64,000 nt of DNA, from assembly GCA_903861645.1 (NCBI GenBank), contig CAIOVE010000052.1, forward strand, positions 21,076-85,075. The letters are read 5' to 3'. The first letter of the stretch is position 1, and every line of letters begins with the position of its first letter. The notes under the pieces were generated by a model. The model did not search any database. It saw nothing but the letters and a program-made list of their open reading frames with translations, and had not been told where the DNA came from. This stretch comes from an uncultured Hyphomicrobiales bacterium. Its GTDB lineage: Bacteria; Pseudomonadota; Alphaproteobacteria; Rhizobiales; Beijerinckiaceae. Shown here one piece after another: positions 22,321-31,199 of this stretch. A program made the translations under genes and the position numbers.

Positions 22321-22932
22321 TCAGCCAGCCGGCAGCGCTTGCGTCATTTCCTCCAGCCATGCCTTGTCGACGCCGTCGAGCGACGCGAGTTCGTCCGCCG
22401 CCTCCGACTTCGTCTGCGCGACGAGGGGAATAACATTGGGATCCTCGCCGTCCGCCATCTGGCAGGCGAATTCAAGCCGGATGCCGTTCGGATCGAAAAA
22501 GTAGATACCGTCCAGACCGGGCATCTGCGGAATGGGTCCAACGTAGGGCACGTCGTATTTTTTCAGGCGCTGTTCGAGCGCGCGGAATTTCTCGACCGTG
22601 ACGACGAAGGCGCAATGCTGCATGGCGCCGATGGCGTTGCGGTTGCCGGCGGGTTCCTCGCCCCTGGGGATTTCGAAAAAGGCCAGCACGCTGTCGTTGC
22701 CCATGTCGAAAAAGTAATGACGCACTTCCTCGTAGGGCGGATTGCCGCGGTTGTTGGGCCCCTTGCCGAGACCCGGCGGCACCTTCATCGCATGCACCAA
22801 CGGCATGCCGATGACGCGCGTGTAGAACTCCGTTGTCGTTTTCATGTCGTCGGTGCACAGCGCCAGATGATGCACGCCGCGCGTGGGCGGTTGAATACTG
22901 GTTTCGGCGCGCTTTTCGGTCGTGGTCGACAT
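22321..22932 (-). CDS. Glyoxalase/VOC-superfamily protein
   Basis: Single-module vicinal-oxygen-chelate protein of 203 residues. It has the family opening GVHHLALCTDDMKTTTEFYTRVIG and the closing GIYFFDPNGIRLEFAC. Potential metal ligands are the first His pair, the His in MQHCAFVV and the Glu of RLEFA, as in glyoxalases, epimerases and extradiol dioxygenases. The substrate is unknown. GGGAGGAGCTC before the ATG gives a firm start. It is divergent from the ABC importer genes starting at 23022. Confidence 0.88.
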   Translation of the reverse strand: MSTTTEKRAETSIQPPTRGVHHLALCTDDMKTTTEFYTRVIGMPLVHAMKVPPGLGKGPNNRGNPPYEEVRHYFFDMGNDSVLAFFEIPRGEEPAGNRNAIGAMQHCAFVVTVEKFRALEQRLKKYDVPYVGPIPQMPGLDGIYFFDPNGIRLEFACQMADGEDPNVIPLVAQTKSEAADELASLDGVDKAWLEEMTQALPAG

Positions 22933-23021
22933 GAGCTCCTCCCGCGGACAAGCCGTGTCCGGCTTGATCTTGAAAATTCAGCATGCATTATGCCTGAACC
23001 AAATATCAAGGGGGAAACGCC

Positions 23022-24170
23022 ATGTCGCGCTCACGATCGACTCGCCTTTCGCTAGCGGCCTTCGCCATCGCCTTGACGATGCCCGCCTTCGCCCAGGACA
23101 CGATCAAGATCGGCGTCATCACCGATCACGTCGGCGGCTCCAAGTTCTACGCCGAGCCCGTGACCCGCGGCATCGAATATGGCGCGCGCAAGATCAACGA
23201 GTCCGGCGGCGTGCTAGGTCGCAAGCTTGAGCTGATCATCGAGGACGATCAGAACAAGCCCGATGTCTCCGCCGCCAAGGCGCGCAAGCTCGTCGACGAC
23301 GGCGTGGTCATTTTCCTCTCCACGACGGGTTCGCCGTCGACCCAGCAGGCGCAGACCGTTTCACTCGAAACGAAAACGCCGCAACTCGCCCCCGCCAATG
23401 GCGCGGATCAGATGACCACCGCGCTCGACAATCCCTATTTCTTTCAGACGGGTCCGCTGGCGTCGGTGCAACTCGCGACCCTGATGGCCTACACCAGGAA
23501 AAAGGGCTTCAAGGAAGTCGCCATCGTGCGGGACAACACGGCGCTTTCGCAAGGCTTCGCGGATTCCTTCCGCGGCGGTCTCGAAAAGGCGGGGATCAAG
23601 GTCGCGCTTGAGGAAGTCATTCCGCAAGGCTCGACGTCGGCGGTCGCCAACCTGCAAAAGGTCCGCGGCGCCAAGGTCGACGCCATCTTTCAGGCGGGCA
23701 TCAGCGGGCCGGAGATGCTGCAGTTCTTCCGAGCCTATGCGCAGCTCGGCATGAAGGAGCCGATCTACGGTTCCTACAACCTGAGCATTCCCGCCTATCT
23801 GACGATGGCCAAGGATCTGATGGAAGGCGTCATCTTCGCCGACGCCTTCGATCCAGATCGCCCCGACGTGAAGACCTTCCTGACGGATTTCGCGAAGGAG
23901 AACTCCGGCGGACCGGCGGGCAGTCTGGAAGCCTATGGCTGGGACGGCATCCATCTCGTCGCCGAGGCGCTACGCCGCGCCGGCGCGCCGGACCGCGAGA
24001 AGCTGCGCGCCGCCCTTCAGGGCATCGACAAGTTCGACACGATCGTCGGCGCCAAGGGCACTTTCTGGAGCTTCGCTGGCGGCAAGCGCGCGGGCTTCCA
24101 TCCGCAGGGCGCCGTCATTCGCGTCGTCGAGAACAACCAGCATGGCCGCGTGCTGCAAGCGGGGCAGTAA
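23022..24170 (+). CDS. Branched-chain amino acid/amide-type ABC importer, binding protein
   Basis: Periplasmic binding protein of the LivK/HAAT group that captures the ligand for the permease genes downstream. A Sec signal (AFAIALTMPAFAQ) is followed by IKIGVITDHVGGSKFYAEP, NESGGVLGRKLELIIEDDQNKP and a C-terminal GWDGIHLVAEALRRA. In accessory clusters such importers often carry aromatic acids or amides rather than leucine. AAGGGGGAAACGCC precedes the ATG. It is the first of five tightly packed genes (23022-27510), so expression from the 90-base divergent gap is likely. Confidence 0.93.
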   Translation: MSRSRSTRLSLAAFAIALTMPAFAQDTIKIGVITDHVGGSKFYAEPVTRGIEYGARKINESGGVLGRKLELIIEDDQNKPDVSAAKARKLVDDGVVIFLSTTGSPSTQQAQTVSLETKTPQLAPANGADQMTTALDNPYFFQTGPLASVQLATLMAYTRKKGFKEVAIVRDNTALSQGFADSFRGGLEKAGIKVALEEVIPQGSTSAVANLQKVRGAKVDAIFQAGISGPEMLQFFRAYAQLGMKEPIYGSYNLSIPAYLTMAKDLMEGVIFADAFDPDRPDVKTFLTDFAKENSGGPAGSLEAYGWDGIHLVAEALRRAGAPDREKLRAALQGIDKFDTIVGAKGTFWSFAGGKRAGFHPQGAVIRVVENNQHGRVLQAGQ

Positions 24171-24193
24171 GCCGCGCCGCCGCGAGACCGCGC

Positions 24194-25093
24194 ATGGAAG
24201 ATTTCCTTGAGCTGCTGGTGAGCGCGACGGCGTCAGGCTGTGTGTATGGCCTGCTCGCGCTGGCCTATCTGGTCATCATCCGGCCGACGTCGATCATCAA
24301 CTTCGCGGTCGGCGAATGGGCGGCGTCCGGCGCCTTCGTGGGCGTCGCGGTGCTGTCGACACTGGTGTGGCCGGCGCTCGAATGGCCGTGGTGGTCGGCC
24401 TTGCTCATCGTCGCCGCCTTTGGCGCGCTTGTCGGCTACGGGACGGAACTTCTCTGCGTGCGGCCGCTCGTGGCGCGCGGCGCGCCCGAACTCAGCGCCA
24501 TTCTGGTGTTGCTGGGCGTTCTCGTGATTTTTCGCGAAGGCAATACACTGCTGTTCGGGGCGTCGCCGCTGCCCTCGCCCGCGCCCTTCGGCTTTCGGCG
24601 CATGTTGATCGGGCCGTTTCCCGGCGTCTCCCAGCAATTTCTCATCATCGGCGCGACGTTCGGCGTGTTCCTGAGCGCGTGGCTGTTCTTTGAACGCACG
24701 GTGTGGGGACGCGCCTTCGAGGCGGTCGCGCTGAACCGCAAGGCCGCGGCCTTGATGGGCATTGATCTGCGCATGGTCGGCGCGCTCGCCTTCGCCGCGG
24801 GCGGCGCGATCGCCGCGGTGGCGGGCCTGCTCGTCAGTCCGCTCACGTCGGCGCATTTCCTGATGGGGCTGCCGCTCGCCACGCAGGGCTTCACCGCGCT
24901 GGTCATCGGCGGCATTGGCCGCGTCGAGGGCGCGCTGCTTGGCGGCCTTATCCTCGCGTTCGTCGAGCAGTTCGGCGCGCGCTGGCTGCCCGTTCCCTCG
25001 GGCATGACGCTGGCGTTTCCCTTCGTGCTGCTGATCGGCTTCCTGCTGTTCAGGCCGACGGGCCTGCTGCGCGCGCCGGAAACGCGCGTATGA
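24194..25093 (+). CDS. ABC importer permease, LivH type
   Basis: Inner-membrane permease of 299 residues with about eight hydrophobic segments. LivH-type features: ASGCVYGLLALAYLVIIRPT at the N-terminus, INFAVGEWA, and the coupling-type stretch ALNRKAAALMGIDLRMVGALAFA. It pairs with the LivM-type permease next to it. Its stop overlaps the start of that gene by four bases, so the two are translationally coupled. Confidence 0.93.
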   Translation: MEDFLELLVSATASGCVYGLLALAYLVIIRPTSIINFAVGEWAASGAFVGVAVLSTLVWPALEWPWWSALLIVAAFGALVGYGTELLCVRPLVARGAPELSAILVLLGVLVIFREGNTLLFGASPLPSPAPFGFRRMLIGPFPGVSQQFLIIGATFGVFLSAWLFFERTVWGRAFEAVALNRKAAALMGIDLRMVGALAFAAGGAIAAVAGLLVSPLTSAHFLMGLPLATQGFTALVIGGIGRVEGALLGGLILAFVEQFGARWLPVPSGMTLAFPFVLLIGFLLFRPTGLLRAPETRV

Positions 25094-26031
25094 ACGGTCG
25101 CGGCGTCCACGCGCTTGGCTGGCTCGCCGGCATGGGCGTCGCCATTGGTCTCGCCTTCGTGCTTGGCTCCTATCACACCGACGTCTATCGCAAGATGCTG
25201 ATCTGGGTGGCGATGGCGCTCGGCTTCAATTTTCTGTTTGGCGTCGCCGGTCAGATCGCCTTTTCGCATTTCGCCTTCGCCTCCGTCGGCGCCTATGGCG
25301 TCGTCATCCTGTCGCATCAACTGGGCTTGCCCTTCGGGCTCGCGTTCGTGCTGGCGATCGTCATTTGCGGCCTGACGGCGTTCATCGTCGCGATCCCCGC
25401 GACGCGGCTCGAGGGATTCTATCTCGCGCTGGCGACACTCGCGTTCTCGCAACTCGTGCGCGTGACGATCGACGAGGGCGGCGCGTTGACCGGCGGCACC
25501 GGCGGCCTCGCCAACTATCGCCTGCCGCCCTTTTTCGGCGTCGACGTGCGCGGCCCCTGGTACACCGTCTGCCTCGTGCTGCTCGTCGCCTTCACGCTCT
25601 GGATATTGACGCGCGTCGACGCGTCGTGGTTCGGGCGCGCCTGTCGCGCGGTGCGCGACAATCCGCGCGCCGCCGAGGCCATGGGCGTCGACATTGCACG
25701 CGCGCGCATTCTGGTCTTCGTCATGACCAGCACGCTCGCGGGTCTCGCCGGCATCGGTTACGCCTATGTCGACAACGTCATCAACCCCGCCGTGTTCAGC
25801 CTCGAAAATTCATTCCTGTTGCTGTTCATGATCATCATCGGCGGCAGCGGCCGCCACGTCGGCGCCATGCTGGGCGCGGTCGTTCTGTACCTCGCGCCAT
25901 TCGCCCTCGAGCCGGTGGCGGGCAATCATTACATGCTGGTGTTCGGCGTGCTGATCGTGCTCGCCATCCTGTTTCGACCCGATGGTCTGGCGGGCTTGTT
26001 GCGGATCACGCGACCGGGAAAAGCCGCGTGA
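25090..26031 (+). CDS. ABC importer permease, LivM type
   Basis: Second inner-membrane permease of 313 residues. Typical LivM stretches: MALGFNFLFGVAGQIAFSHFAF split across a helix, LTGGTGGLANYRLP, and RAVRDNPRAAEAMGVDIARARILVF, the cytoplasmic coupling helix. It ends in a hydrophobic run and FRPDGLAGLLR. Overlaps on both sides (ATGA with the LivH-type gene, GTGA with the ATPase gene) show an operon. Confidence 0.93.
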   Translation: MNGRGVHALGWLAGMGVAIGLAFVLGSYHTDVYRKMLIWVAMALGFNFLFGVAGQIAFSHFAFASVGAYGVVILSHQLGLPFGLAFVLAIVICGLTAFIVAIPATRLEGFYLALATLAFSQLVRVTIDEGGALTGGTGGLANYRLPPFFGVDVRGPWYTVCLVLLVAFTLWILTRVDASWFGRACRAVRDNPRAAEAMGVDIARARILVFVMTSTLAGLAGIGYAYVDNVINPAVFSLENSFLLLFMIIIGGSGRHVGAMLGAVVLYLAPFALEPVAGNHYMLVFGVLIVLAILFRPDGLAGLLRITRPGKAA

Positions 26032-26810
26032 GCGCGCCGCTCTTGCAAGTGCGCGGCCTGACGCGCCGGTTTGGCGGCCTCGTCGCGGTCTCCGATCTCG
26101 ATGTCGACCTCGGCCGAGGCGAAATACTCGCGCTGATAGGGCCCAATGGCGCGGGCAAAACCACCACGTTCAACCTCATCGCGGGCGTCGATCGTCCGAC
26201 ATCGGGTACGATTGTGTTCGACGGGCGGGACATCTCCCGCCAGCCCGCCCATGCGCGCGCCGCCCTTGGCCTGACGCGCACGTTTCAGCACAACATGCCC
26301 TTCGCCGGCATGTCGCTGACCGACAATATTCTCGTGGGGCGTCACGCTCGCTTCACCGGCGGACTCGTCGACGTGATTCTCGGGGCGCGCCGCCTACGCG
26401 AGCAGGAAAGCGCGGCGCGGCGCAAGGCGGACGAATTGATCGAATTCACCGGGCTTGGCGCGCGCGTGGACGCCGATGTTTCGACCCTCAGCTTCGGCGA
26501 GGGTCGTCTGCTGGAGGTCGCCCGCGCGCTTGTGAGCGATCCCCGCGCGATCCTGCTCGACGAACCGGCCGCGGGACTAACCGGCGCGGAGGTCGCGCGT
26601 CTCGCCCGGATCATCGCCGACATCGCCGCGCGCGGCATCGCGGTGCTGCTGATCGATCACGACATGCGTTTCGTGCTGCCTCTCGCCCATCGCGCGATCG
26701 TGCTGAAGTTCGGCGAGAAGATCGCGGATGGCCCGCCGCGCGACATCGTCAACGATCCCGCCGTCATCGCCGCCTATCTCGGCAATTCCGCGGGAGCGGC
26801 CCATGCTTGA
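26028..26810 (+). CDS. ABC importer ATPase, LivG type
   Basis: Cytosolic ATPase of 260 residues. Walker A is GPNGAGKTT, the family stretch GLTRTFQHNMPF follows, the signature is LSFGEGRLLEVARAL (LSFGE instead of LSGGQ or LSYGQ), and Walker B is AILLDEPAAGL. The C-terminal LLIDHDMRFVLPLAHRAIVL is typical of LivG. The GTG start at 26028 overlaps the LivM-type stop as GTGA; the much longer open frame upstream overlaps the permease gene and is not coding. Confidence 0.92.
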   Translation: MSAPLLQVRGLTRRFGGLVAVSDLDVDLGRGEILALIGPNGAGKTTTFNLIAGVDRPTSGTIVFDGRDISRQPAHARAALGLTRTFQHNMPFAGMSLTDNILVGRHARFTGGLVDVILGARRLREQESAARRKADELIEFTGLGARVDADVSTLSFGEGRLLEVARALVSDPRAILLDEPAAGLTGAEVARLARIIADIAARGIAVLLIDHDMRFVLPLAHRAIVLKFGEKIADGPPRDIVNDPAVIAAYLGNSAGAAHA

Positions 26811-27510
26811 GGCGCGCGCGCTCGCGGGCGGCTACCGCAAGGCGGATGTCATCGCCGACATCGATCTGCGCCTCGACGCCGGCGAGAGCGTGGCGCTGCT
26901 GGGCCCCAACGGCGCCGGCAAGTCGACGGTGCTCGCCGCGCTCACGGCGACCCTGCCGCGACGCAGCGGCGCGATCCTGTTCAACGGCCGCGACGTCAGC
27001 GCCGAGCCCGGTCACAAGCTCGTCGCCGCCGGCCTCGCGCTCGTGCCAGAGGGTCGGCAGATTTTCGCGCCCTTCACCGTGCGGGATAATTTGCGACTGG
27101 GCGCCATCGCCCTGCCCCGCGCGCATCGAGTCGCCGACAGATTCGATTATGTCTTCACGCTGTTTCCACGCCTCGCCGAGCGCGCGTCGCAACGCGCCGG
27201 CACCATGTCGGGCGGCGAACAGCAGATGCTCGCCATCGGTCGCGCCCTGATGAGCGCGCCGCGCCTGCTGTTGCTCGACGAACCCTTCCTTGGCCTCGCG
27301 CCGATGATCGTCGAGGAAATCCTCGCCACGCTGGCCCGGTTGCGGGCGGATGGACTGACAACGCTCATCGTCGAGCAGAAACTCGAGATCGCGCTGGCCT
27401 GCGCCACGCGCGCCTATGTGATGGTCAATGGCCGCGTCATAAGGCATGCGCCCTGCGCCGAACTGGCGGCGGGCGGCGATTTGCAGGACATCTATTTTTC
27501 CGCGAACTGA
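26803..27510 (+). CDS. ABC importer ATPase, LivF type
   Basis: Second ATPase of the importer, 235 residues. Walker A GPNGAGKST, the LivF-type stretch LALVPEGRQIFAPFTVRDNLRLGA, the signature MSGGEQQMLAIGRALM, and Walker B LLLLDEPFLGLAP. The ATG at 26803 overlaps the end of the LivG-type gene by eight bases; an upstream start would sit inside that gene. It is the last gene of the importer operon and is convergent with a broken methyltransferase gene after 13 bases. Confidence 0.92.
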   Translation: MLEARALAGGYRKADVIADIDLRLDAGESVALLGPNGAGKSTVLAALTATLPRRSGAILFNGRDVSAEPGHKLVAAGLALVPEGRQIFAPFTVRDNLRLGAIALPRAHRVADRFDYVFTLFPRLAERASQRAGTMSGGEQQMLAIGRALMSAPRLLLLDEPFLGLAPMIVEEILATLARLRADGLTTLIVEQKLEIALACATRAYVMVNGRVIRHAPCAELAAGGDLQDIYFSAN

Positions 27511-27523
27511 CCCACGCCGACGA

Positions 27524-28290
27524 TCACGGCGCGTGACGGTCCGCGACGAGCGAATACATGGGATAGGGGCTGGTTCCGTTATAGAGCCCGTCGAACCGGT
27601 GCAGCCCGGTCACGCGAAAGCCCATGACGCCAAGGGCGTTCTCGAAAAATTTCGGCGCGAACTCCCACCATGTATGGGGATTGCGATTCAGCGCGTCCGG
27701 CACAAGTCGCGCGACCGGCGCCACATAATCCTCCATCCACGGCTTCCAGGCCTCGACAATGACAATGCGCTGGTGACGCGCCGCGCCACGCCGGTCAGAA
27801 CGCCGAGCGCGTCGGTGGAATGCAGCATGATCGAGGCAAGCACGCCAATCTCGAAATCATGGCCGAAATCCGGGAGCCTTCGCGCGTCGCCGTGATAGAC
27901 CCTCGACCTCGAACCACGCTGTTCATGGGAAAACCAGAAAGAATTGAACAACCGGTCGAGCAGGACCGCGCGTTCGCGATTGGCGGCCTCCATGTCGAGA
28001 TCGTGATGGGGCACGACATCGCCCAGATAGTTCCCGCCCAGTTCAACGGCGGTGACATCGGCGCCGCGATCCTCCATCGCGAAGGTGAGGAAGCCGGAGG
28101 CCGGCCCTATTTCCAGCACGCGGCGCCCGGCAAAATCGGAAAAACCGAGATGCGCGTCCACGCAAAGGCGCAAATCCCAGTCGCCCGGTATCAACCCGCC
28201 ATCGGGCGTTTCCATATGCGTGTAGAAATAGCAGTCCTCGCGCGACACGCCGAGGCGCGGCGTTGCAAATCCGGTCGGCGGCAGGGTCAT
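27524..28290 (-). pseudogene. Class I SAM-dependent methyltransferase, frameshifted
   Basis: The minus strand encodes a methyltransferase in two frames. The first (ATG at 28290) gives the SAM motif GRRVLEIGPASGFLTFAME, then DVTAVELGGNYLG and a catalytic-region stretch ending GVARRVTSA. Near 27766-27768 the frame must shift by one base, after which IVIVEAWKPWMEDYVAP and the natural C-terminus follow in the other frame to 27524. Restoring one base (GC to GCG) rejoins both halves into a protein of about 255 residues. Either the gene is freshly broken or the sequence has an error. All other parts look intact. Confidence 0.8.
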
Positions 28291-28514
28291 TCACGACGCT
28301 TTCGATTCGCTGGGATTTTTTCAGCGGACGCGTCCGAAAGACTTCCCCGCAAATCCGGTGTTGTCCACTTTCGCCGACATGGTGAAACTGGCGGCGAGAT
28401 ACGCGCTTAACGCGGCGCGCCTGCAGCCGAAAGCGCGCCGAACACCATTAGCGACGAAAGATCAGGCAAGCAATGCCCGCCACGGCGCGCCCACGTCGCG
28501 CCGCGGCGAGAGGG

Positions 28515-30284
28515 TCACGCCCTGACGAGCGCGCCCGGGTTTTTCAGATACTGGTTTTTCAGCGCGTCGGCGATCCAGTAGGCGAGCGCGCCGACCGGAC
28601 CCGTCGGATTCTTGCCCGCGTTCTGCGGAAAGACGCAGGCGCCGGTGACGAACACGTTCGGCACGTCCCAAACCTGACAATAGCGGTTCAAGGCGCTGGT
28701 GCGCGGGTCGGTTCCCATCACCGCGCCGCCGGTATTGTGCGTGCTCTGATAGGGCACGATGGAATAGGGCACGGGATTGGTGCGCGCCTCGACCTTGCGC
28801 GCGCCCATTTCCTTGCCGATGGCGGCGCAGACATCCGCCAGCGCCTTCATCTGCTTCTGCTCGTTGTCGAGGAAGTCGAAGGTCATGCGCATCAGCGGCC
28901 GTCCGTAGATGTCGCGATAGGTCGGATCGAGATCGAGATAGTTGCTCCGGTAGGCCATGTTGGAGCCCTGATTGGAAACGCCGGCCGCGTGCGGGTAATT
29001 GGCGGCGGTGGCCTTCTTCCACTCAAGTCCCCAGCGGGGCGTTCCCGCCGGCACGGGGCGCGACTGGATGGGCCGACCACCGGACGTCGACGCGCCGATG
29101 CCGCCGCCGCCGATATAGCCAGCCTTGGCGAAATCGTAATTGCCGGCGTTGAAATCGTCGATGTTCACGCCCAGCGCGCCCGCGCCCATGAAGGAGTTGA
29201 TGTAGGTCTTCTCGTCGAAGAACAGGGTCGCGCCGCTGGAGGCCTGATAGGCGTAGTTGCGGCCGACGACGCCCGTGTTGGTGACGGGATCATAGGGCTT
29301 GCCGATGCCCGACCAGAGCATCAACGCGACATTGCCCAGCGCATAGGCGCTGAGGACGACGAGATCGGCGGGCTGGATGAACTCGCGCCCGCGCGCGTCG
29401 ACATAAAGGACACCGGTCGCCTTCTTGCCGGTGGAGTCGAGCAGCACCTTCATGACGTTGGCGTTGGTGCGCAGCTCGAAATTCGGATTGCGCGCGGCGA
29501 TCGGCATGACCGTGAAATGCGGGCTCGCCTTGGCGTTGGCCTCGCAACCGAACCGTTCGCAGAATCCGCAGTAATGACACTGACCGAACGCGACGCCATC
29601 GGGATTCGTGTAAGGCTGGGAGGAATTGGCCGCCGGCGAGGGAAAGGGATGATAGCCGAGATTGCGCGCGGCCTTCTCGAACATCACGCCGGTTTGCGTC
29701 TGCTTCAACGGCGGATTCGGATATTCGGACTTGCGCGGCCCCTCGAACACGTTGCCGCCGTCGATTTTCTGGCCGTTGAGATTGCCCGCCTTGCCCGACA
29801 CGCCGCAGGTCTTCTCGAACCTGTCGTAATAGGGCTCCAGCTCATCGTAACCGATGCCCCAGTCCTGAAGGTTCATCCCCTCGGGAATGATCTTCTCGCC
29901 ATAGCGCTCGACGGTCTGCTTGCGGGCTTCCTGATCCCACGGCGTCCAGCGCCACGTGACGCCGTTCCAGTGCACGCCGGCGCCGCCGACGCCCTCGCCC
30001 GGCAGGAACGAGCCAAGCTGACGCATGGGCAGCGCCGTCTGCGACGACTTGTTGCGGAAGGTCAGGGTCTCGCGCGACACGTCCTGCATCAGGTCGTGAC
30101 GCACGGCGTAGCGCAGTTCATCGTCCTTGTGCGGCTCAAGGAAATCGGGGTTGGTGTCGCGCGGGCCGCCGCGCTCCAGCGCCAGGATTTTCAGCCCGGT
30201 GGACGCCAGTTCCTTGGCGATGATGCCGCCGGTCCAGCCGTAGCCAACCAGCAGGATATCGACGGGCTTGAGTTGGGTAGCCAT
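28515..30284 (-). CDS. GMC-family FAD-dependent oxidoreductase (gluconate/glucose dehydrogenase large-subunit type)
   Basis: FAD-dependent alcohol or sugar-acid dehydrogenase of 589 residues. The FAD-binding N-terminus reads DILLVGYGWTGGIIAKELA and LALERGG; the C-terminal active-site region has STHNTGGAVMGTDP and the closing GACVFPQNAGKNPTGPVGALA. A Cys-rich motif (CHYCGFCERFGC) resembles the iron-sulfur-binding insertion of membrane-bound FAD glucose and gluconate dehydrogenases. It has no signal of its own and probably rides through Tat with the small subunit encoded just upstream (59 bases). A cytochrome c partner is expected; the fusion at 36826 is a candidate. GGGGGAGGATGACCC fixes the start. 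Confidence 0.93.
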   Translation of the reverse strand: MATQLKPVDILLVGYGWTGGIIAKELASTGLKILALERGGPRDTNPDFLEPHKDDELRYAVRHDLMQDVSRETLTFRNKSSQTALPMRQLGSFLPGEGVGGAGVHWNGVTWRWTPWDQEARKQTVERYGEKIIPEGMNLQDWGIGYDELEPYYDRFEKTCGVSGKAGNLNGQKIDGGNVFEGPRKSEYPNPPLKQTQTGVMFEKAARNLGYHPFPSPAANSSQPYTNPDGVAFGQCHYCGFCERFGCEANAKASPHFTVMPIAARNPNFELRTNANVMKVLLDSTGKKATGVLYVDARGREFIQPADLVVLSAYALGNVALMLWSGIGKPYDPVTNTGVVGRNYAYQASSGATLFFDEKTYINSFMGAGALGVNIDDFNAGNYDFAKAGYIGGGGIGASTSGGRPIQSRPVPAGTPRWGLEWKKATAANYPHAAGVSNQGSNMAYRSNYLDLDPTYRDIYGRPLMRMTFDFLDNEQKQMKALADVCAAIGKEMGARKVEARTNPVPYSIVPYQSTHNTGGAVMGTDPRTSALNRYCQVWDVPNVFVTGACVFPQNAGKNPTGPVGALAYWIADALKNQYLKNPGALVRA

Positions 30285-30343
30285 GGGTCATCCTCCCCCG
30301 GCGGCGTTCGCGCGGCGCGCCGGCTTATTGTTGTCGGAAATTA

Positions 30344-31108
30344 TCAGGCGAAGTCCTGAATCGACTGGGTTTCGCCCGTGTAGGGCTTGTTGCGGAATTC
30401 CTCGATCATGTTGACGTACATGGCGGGAACGCCGGGAAAGCCGATCATCTTCCAGGCGGCCTTGTCCTTGTTGCCGCCGTAGATCGGGTCGCCGAAATAG
30501 CCTTCCATGGTCAGCGCGAGAAACTGATTGAACCAGACCGGGCCGGGAACATGCGCCAGTTGCGCCTTGCCTTGCTCCACTTCCGTCAGGACGGCGGCGC
30601 GCGTCGTGGCGTCGAGATCGCGCAGGCCCTTCTTGCGCGTCGCCATCGCGTAGGCGTCGACGTCGGCGATGCCGATGCGGATGAGGTCCGCCGGGGCGAG
30701 CGGCAACTGGTAGCCCTGCTGGGGCGTGCCCTCGGCGAAGGGCCCCTGCATGTAGAGCCGCGCGCCGCGCCCGAAGGCGCCGCCGAGCTGGCGATCCATG
30801 TAGGTGGCGCAGCCGGCTTCCGAGCCGCCGGGGCCGGTGGGATCGGGCGGGACCAACGTGTCGAGCGCGGCCTTCACGAAGGAGACCTCGTCGGGATTGA
30901 AAAACACGAAGCCGTCGAGCGCGCTCCGGGCGGCGCCCGCCGACGCGGGCGTGGGCATGGCGTGATCATGGCCGGCGTGTTCGCCGGCGGCGGGCGGGGA
31001 CCCCTGCGCCATGGCGGTCGACGTGGCCGATACGCCGGCGGCCGCGCCCGTCGCGCCGACAACCTTCAGGAATCCGCGCCTGTCAACGCGATGGTCTTCG
31101 CCGCTCAT
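30344..31108 (-). CDS. Gluconate 2-dehydrogenase subunit 3 family protein (Tat signal)
   Basis: Small subunit of a GMC dehydrogenase, 254 residues. It carries a clear Tat signal (DRRGFLKVVGATGAAAG then ATSTAMAQG) and so probably pilots the FAD subunit to the periplasm. The body shows FNPDEVSFVKAALDTLVPPD, typical of the family. A His-rich segment (GEHAGHDHAMPT) directly after the signal is unusual and could bind metal. I start at the ATG at 31108 after AGGGAGGATGCC; the longer frame adds basic residues without a ribosome site. It is divergent from the LysR gene, the likely regulator. Confidence 0.92.
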   Translation of the reverse strand: MSGEDHRVDRRGFLKVVGATGAAAGVSATSTAMAQGSPPAAGEHAGHDHAMPTPASAGAARSALDGFVFFNPDEVSFVKAALDTLVPPDPTGPGGSEAGCATYMDRQLGGAFGRGARLYMQGPFAEGTPQQGYQLPLAPADLIRIGIADVDAYAMATRKKGLRDLDATTRAAVLTEVEQGKAQLAHVPGPVWFNQFLALTMEGYFGDPIYGGNKDKAAWKMIGFPGVPAMYVNMIEEFRNKPYTGETQSIQDFA

Positions 31109-31199
31109 GGCATCCTCCCTCTTCGATGGCGCGCGTTCGCCGCGTCGCCCAATCATTGGGCAAAGCCTACCGCGCCGGCGCGCGCTCGGCTATAGTTTT

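Noticed and set aside
28291..28514. Small RNA or short gene upstream of the broken methyltransferase
   Set aside because: A short minus frame (MSAKVDNTGFAGKSFGRVR) exists, but it has no ribosome site and no supporting evidence.
28473..30359. A 628-codon frame opposite the GMC dehydrogenase gene
   Set aside because: Antisense shadow; the other strand has clear FAD and GMC motifs and a strong ribosome site.
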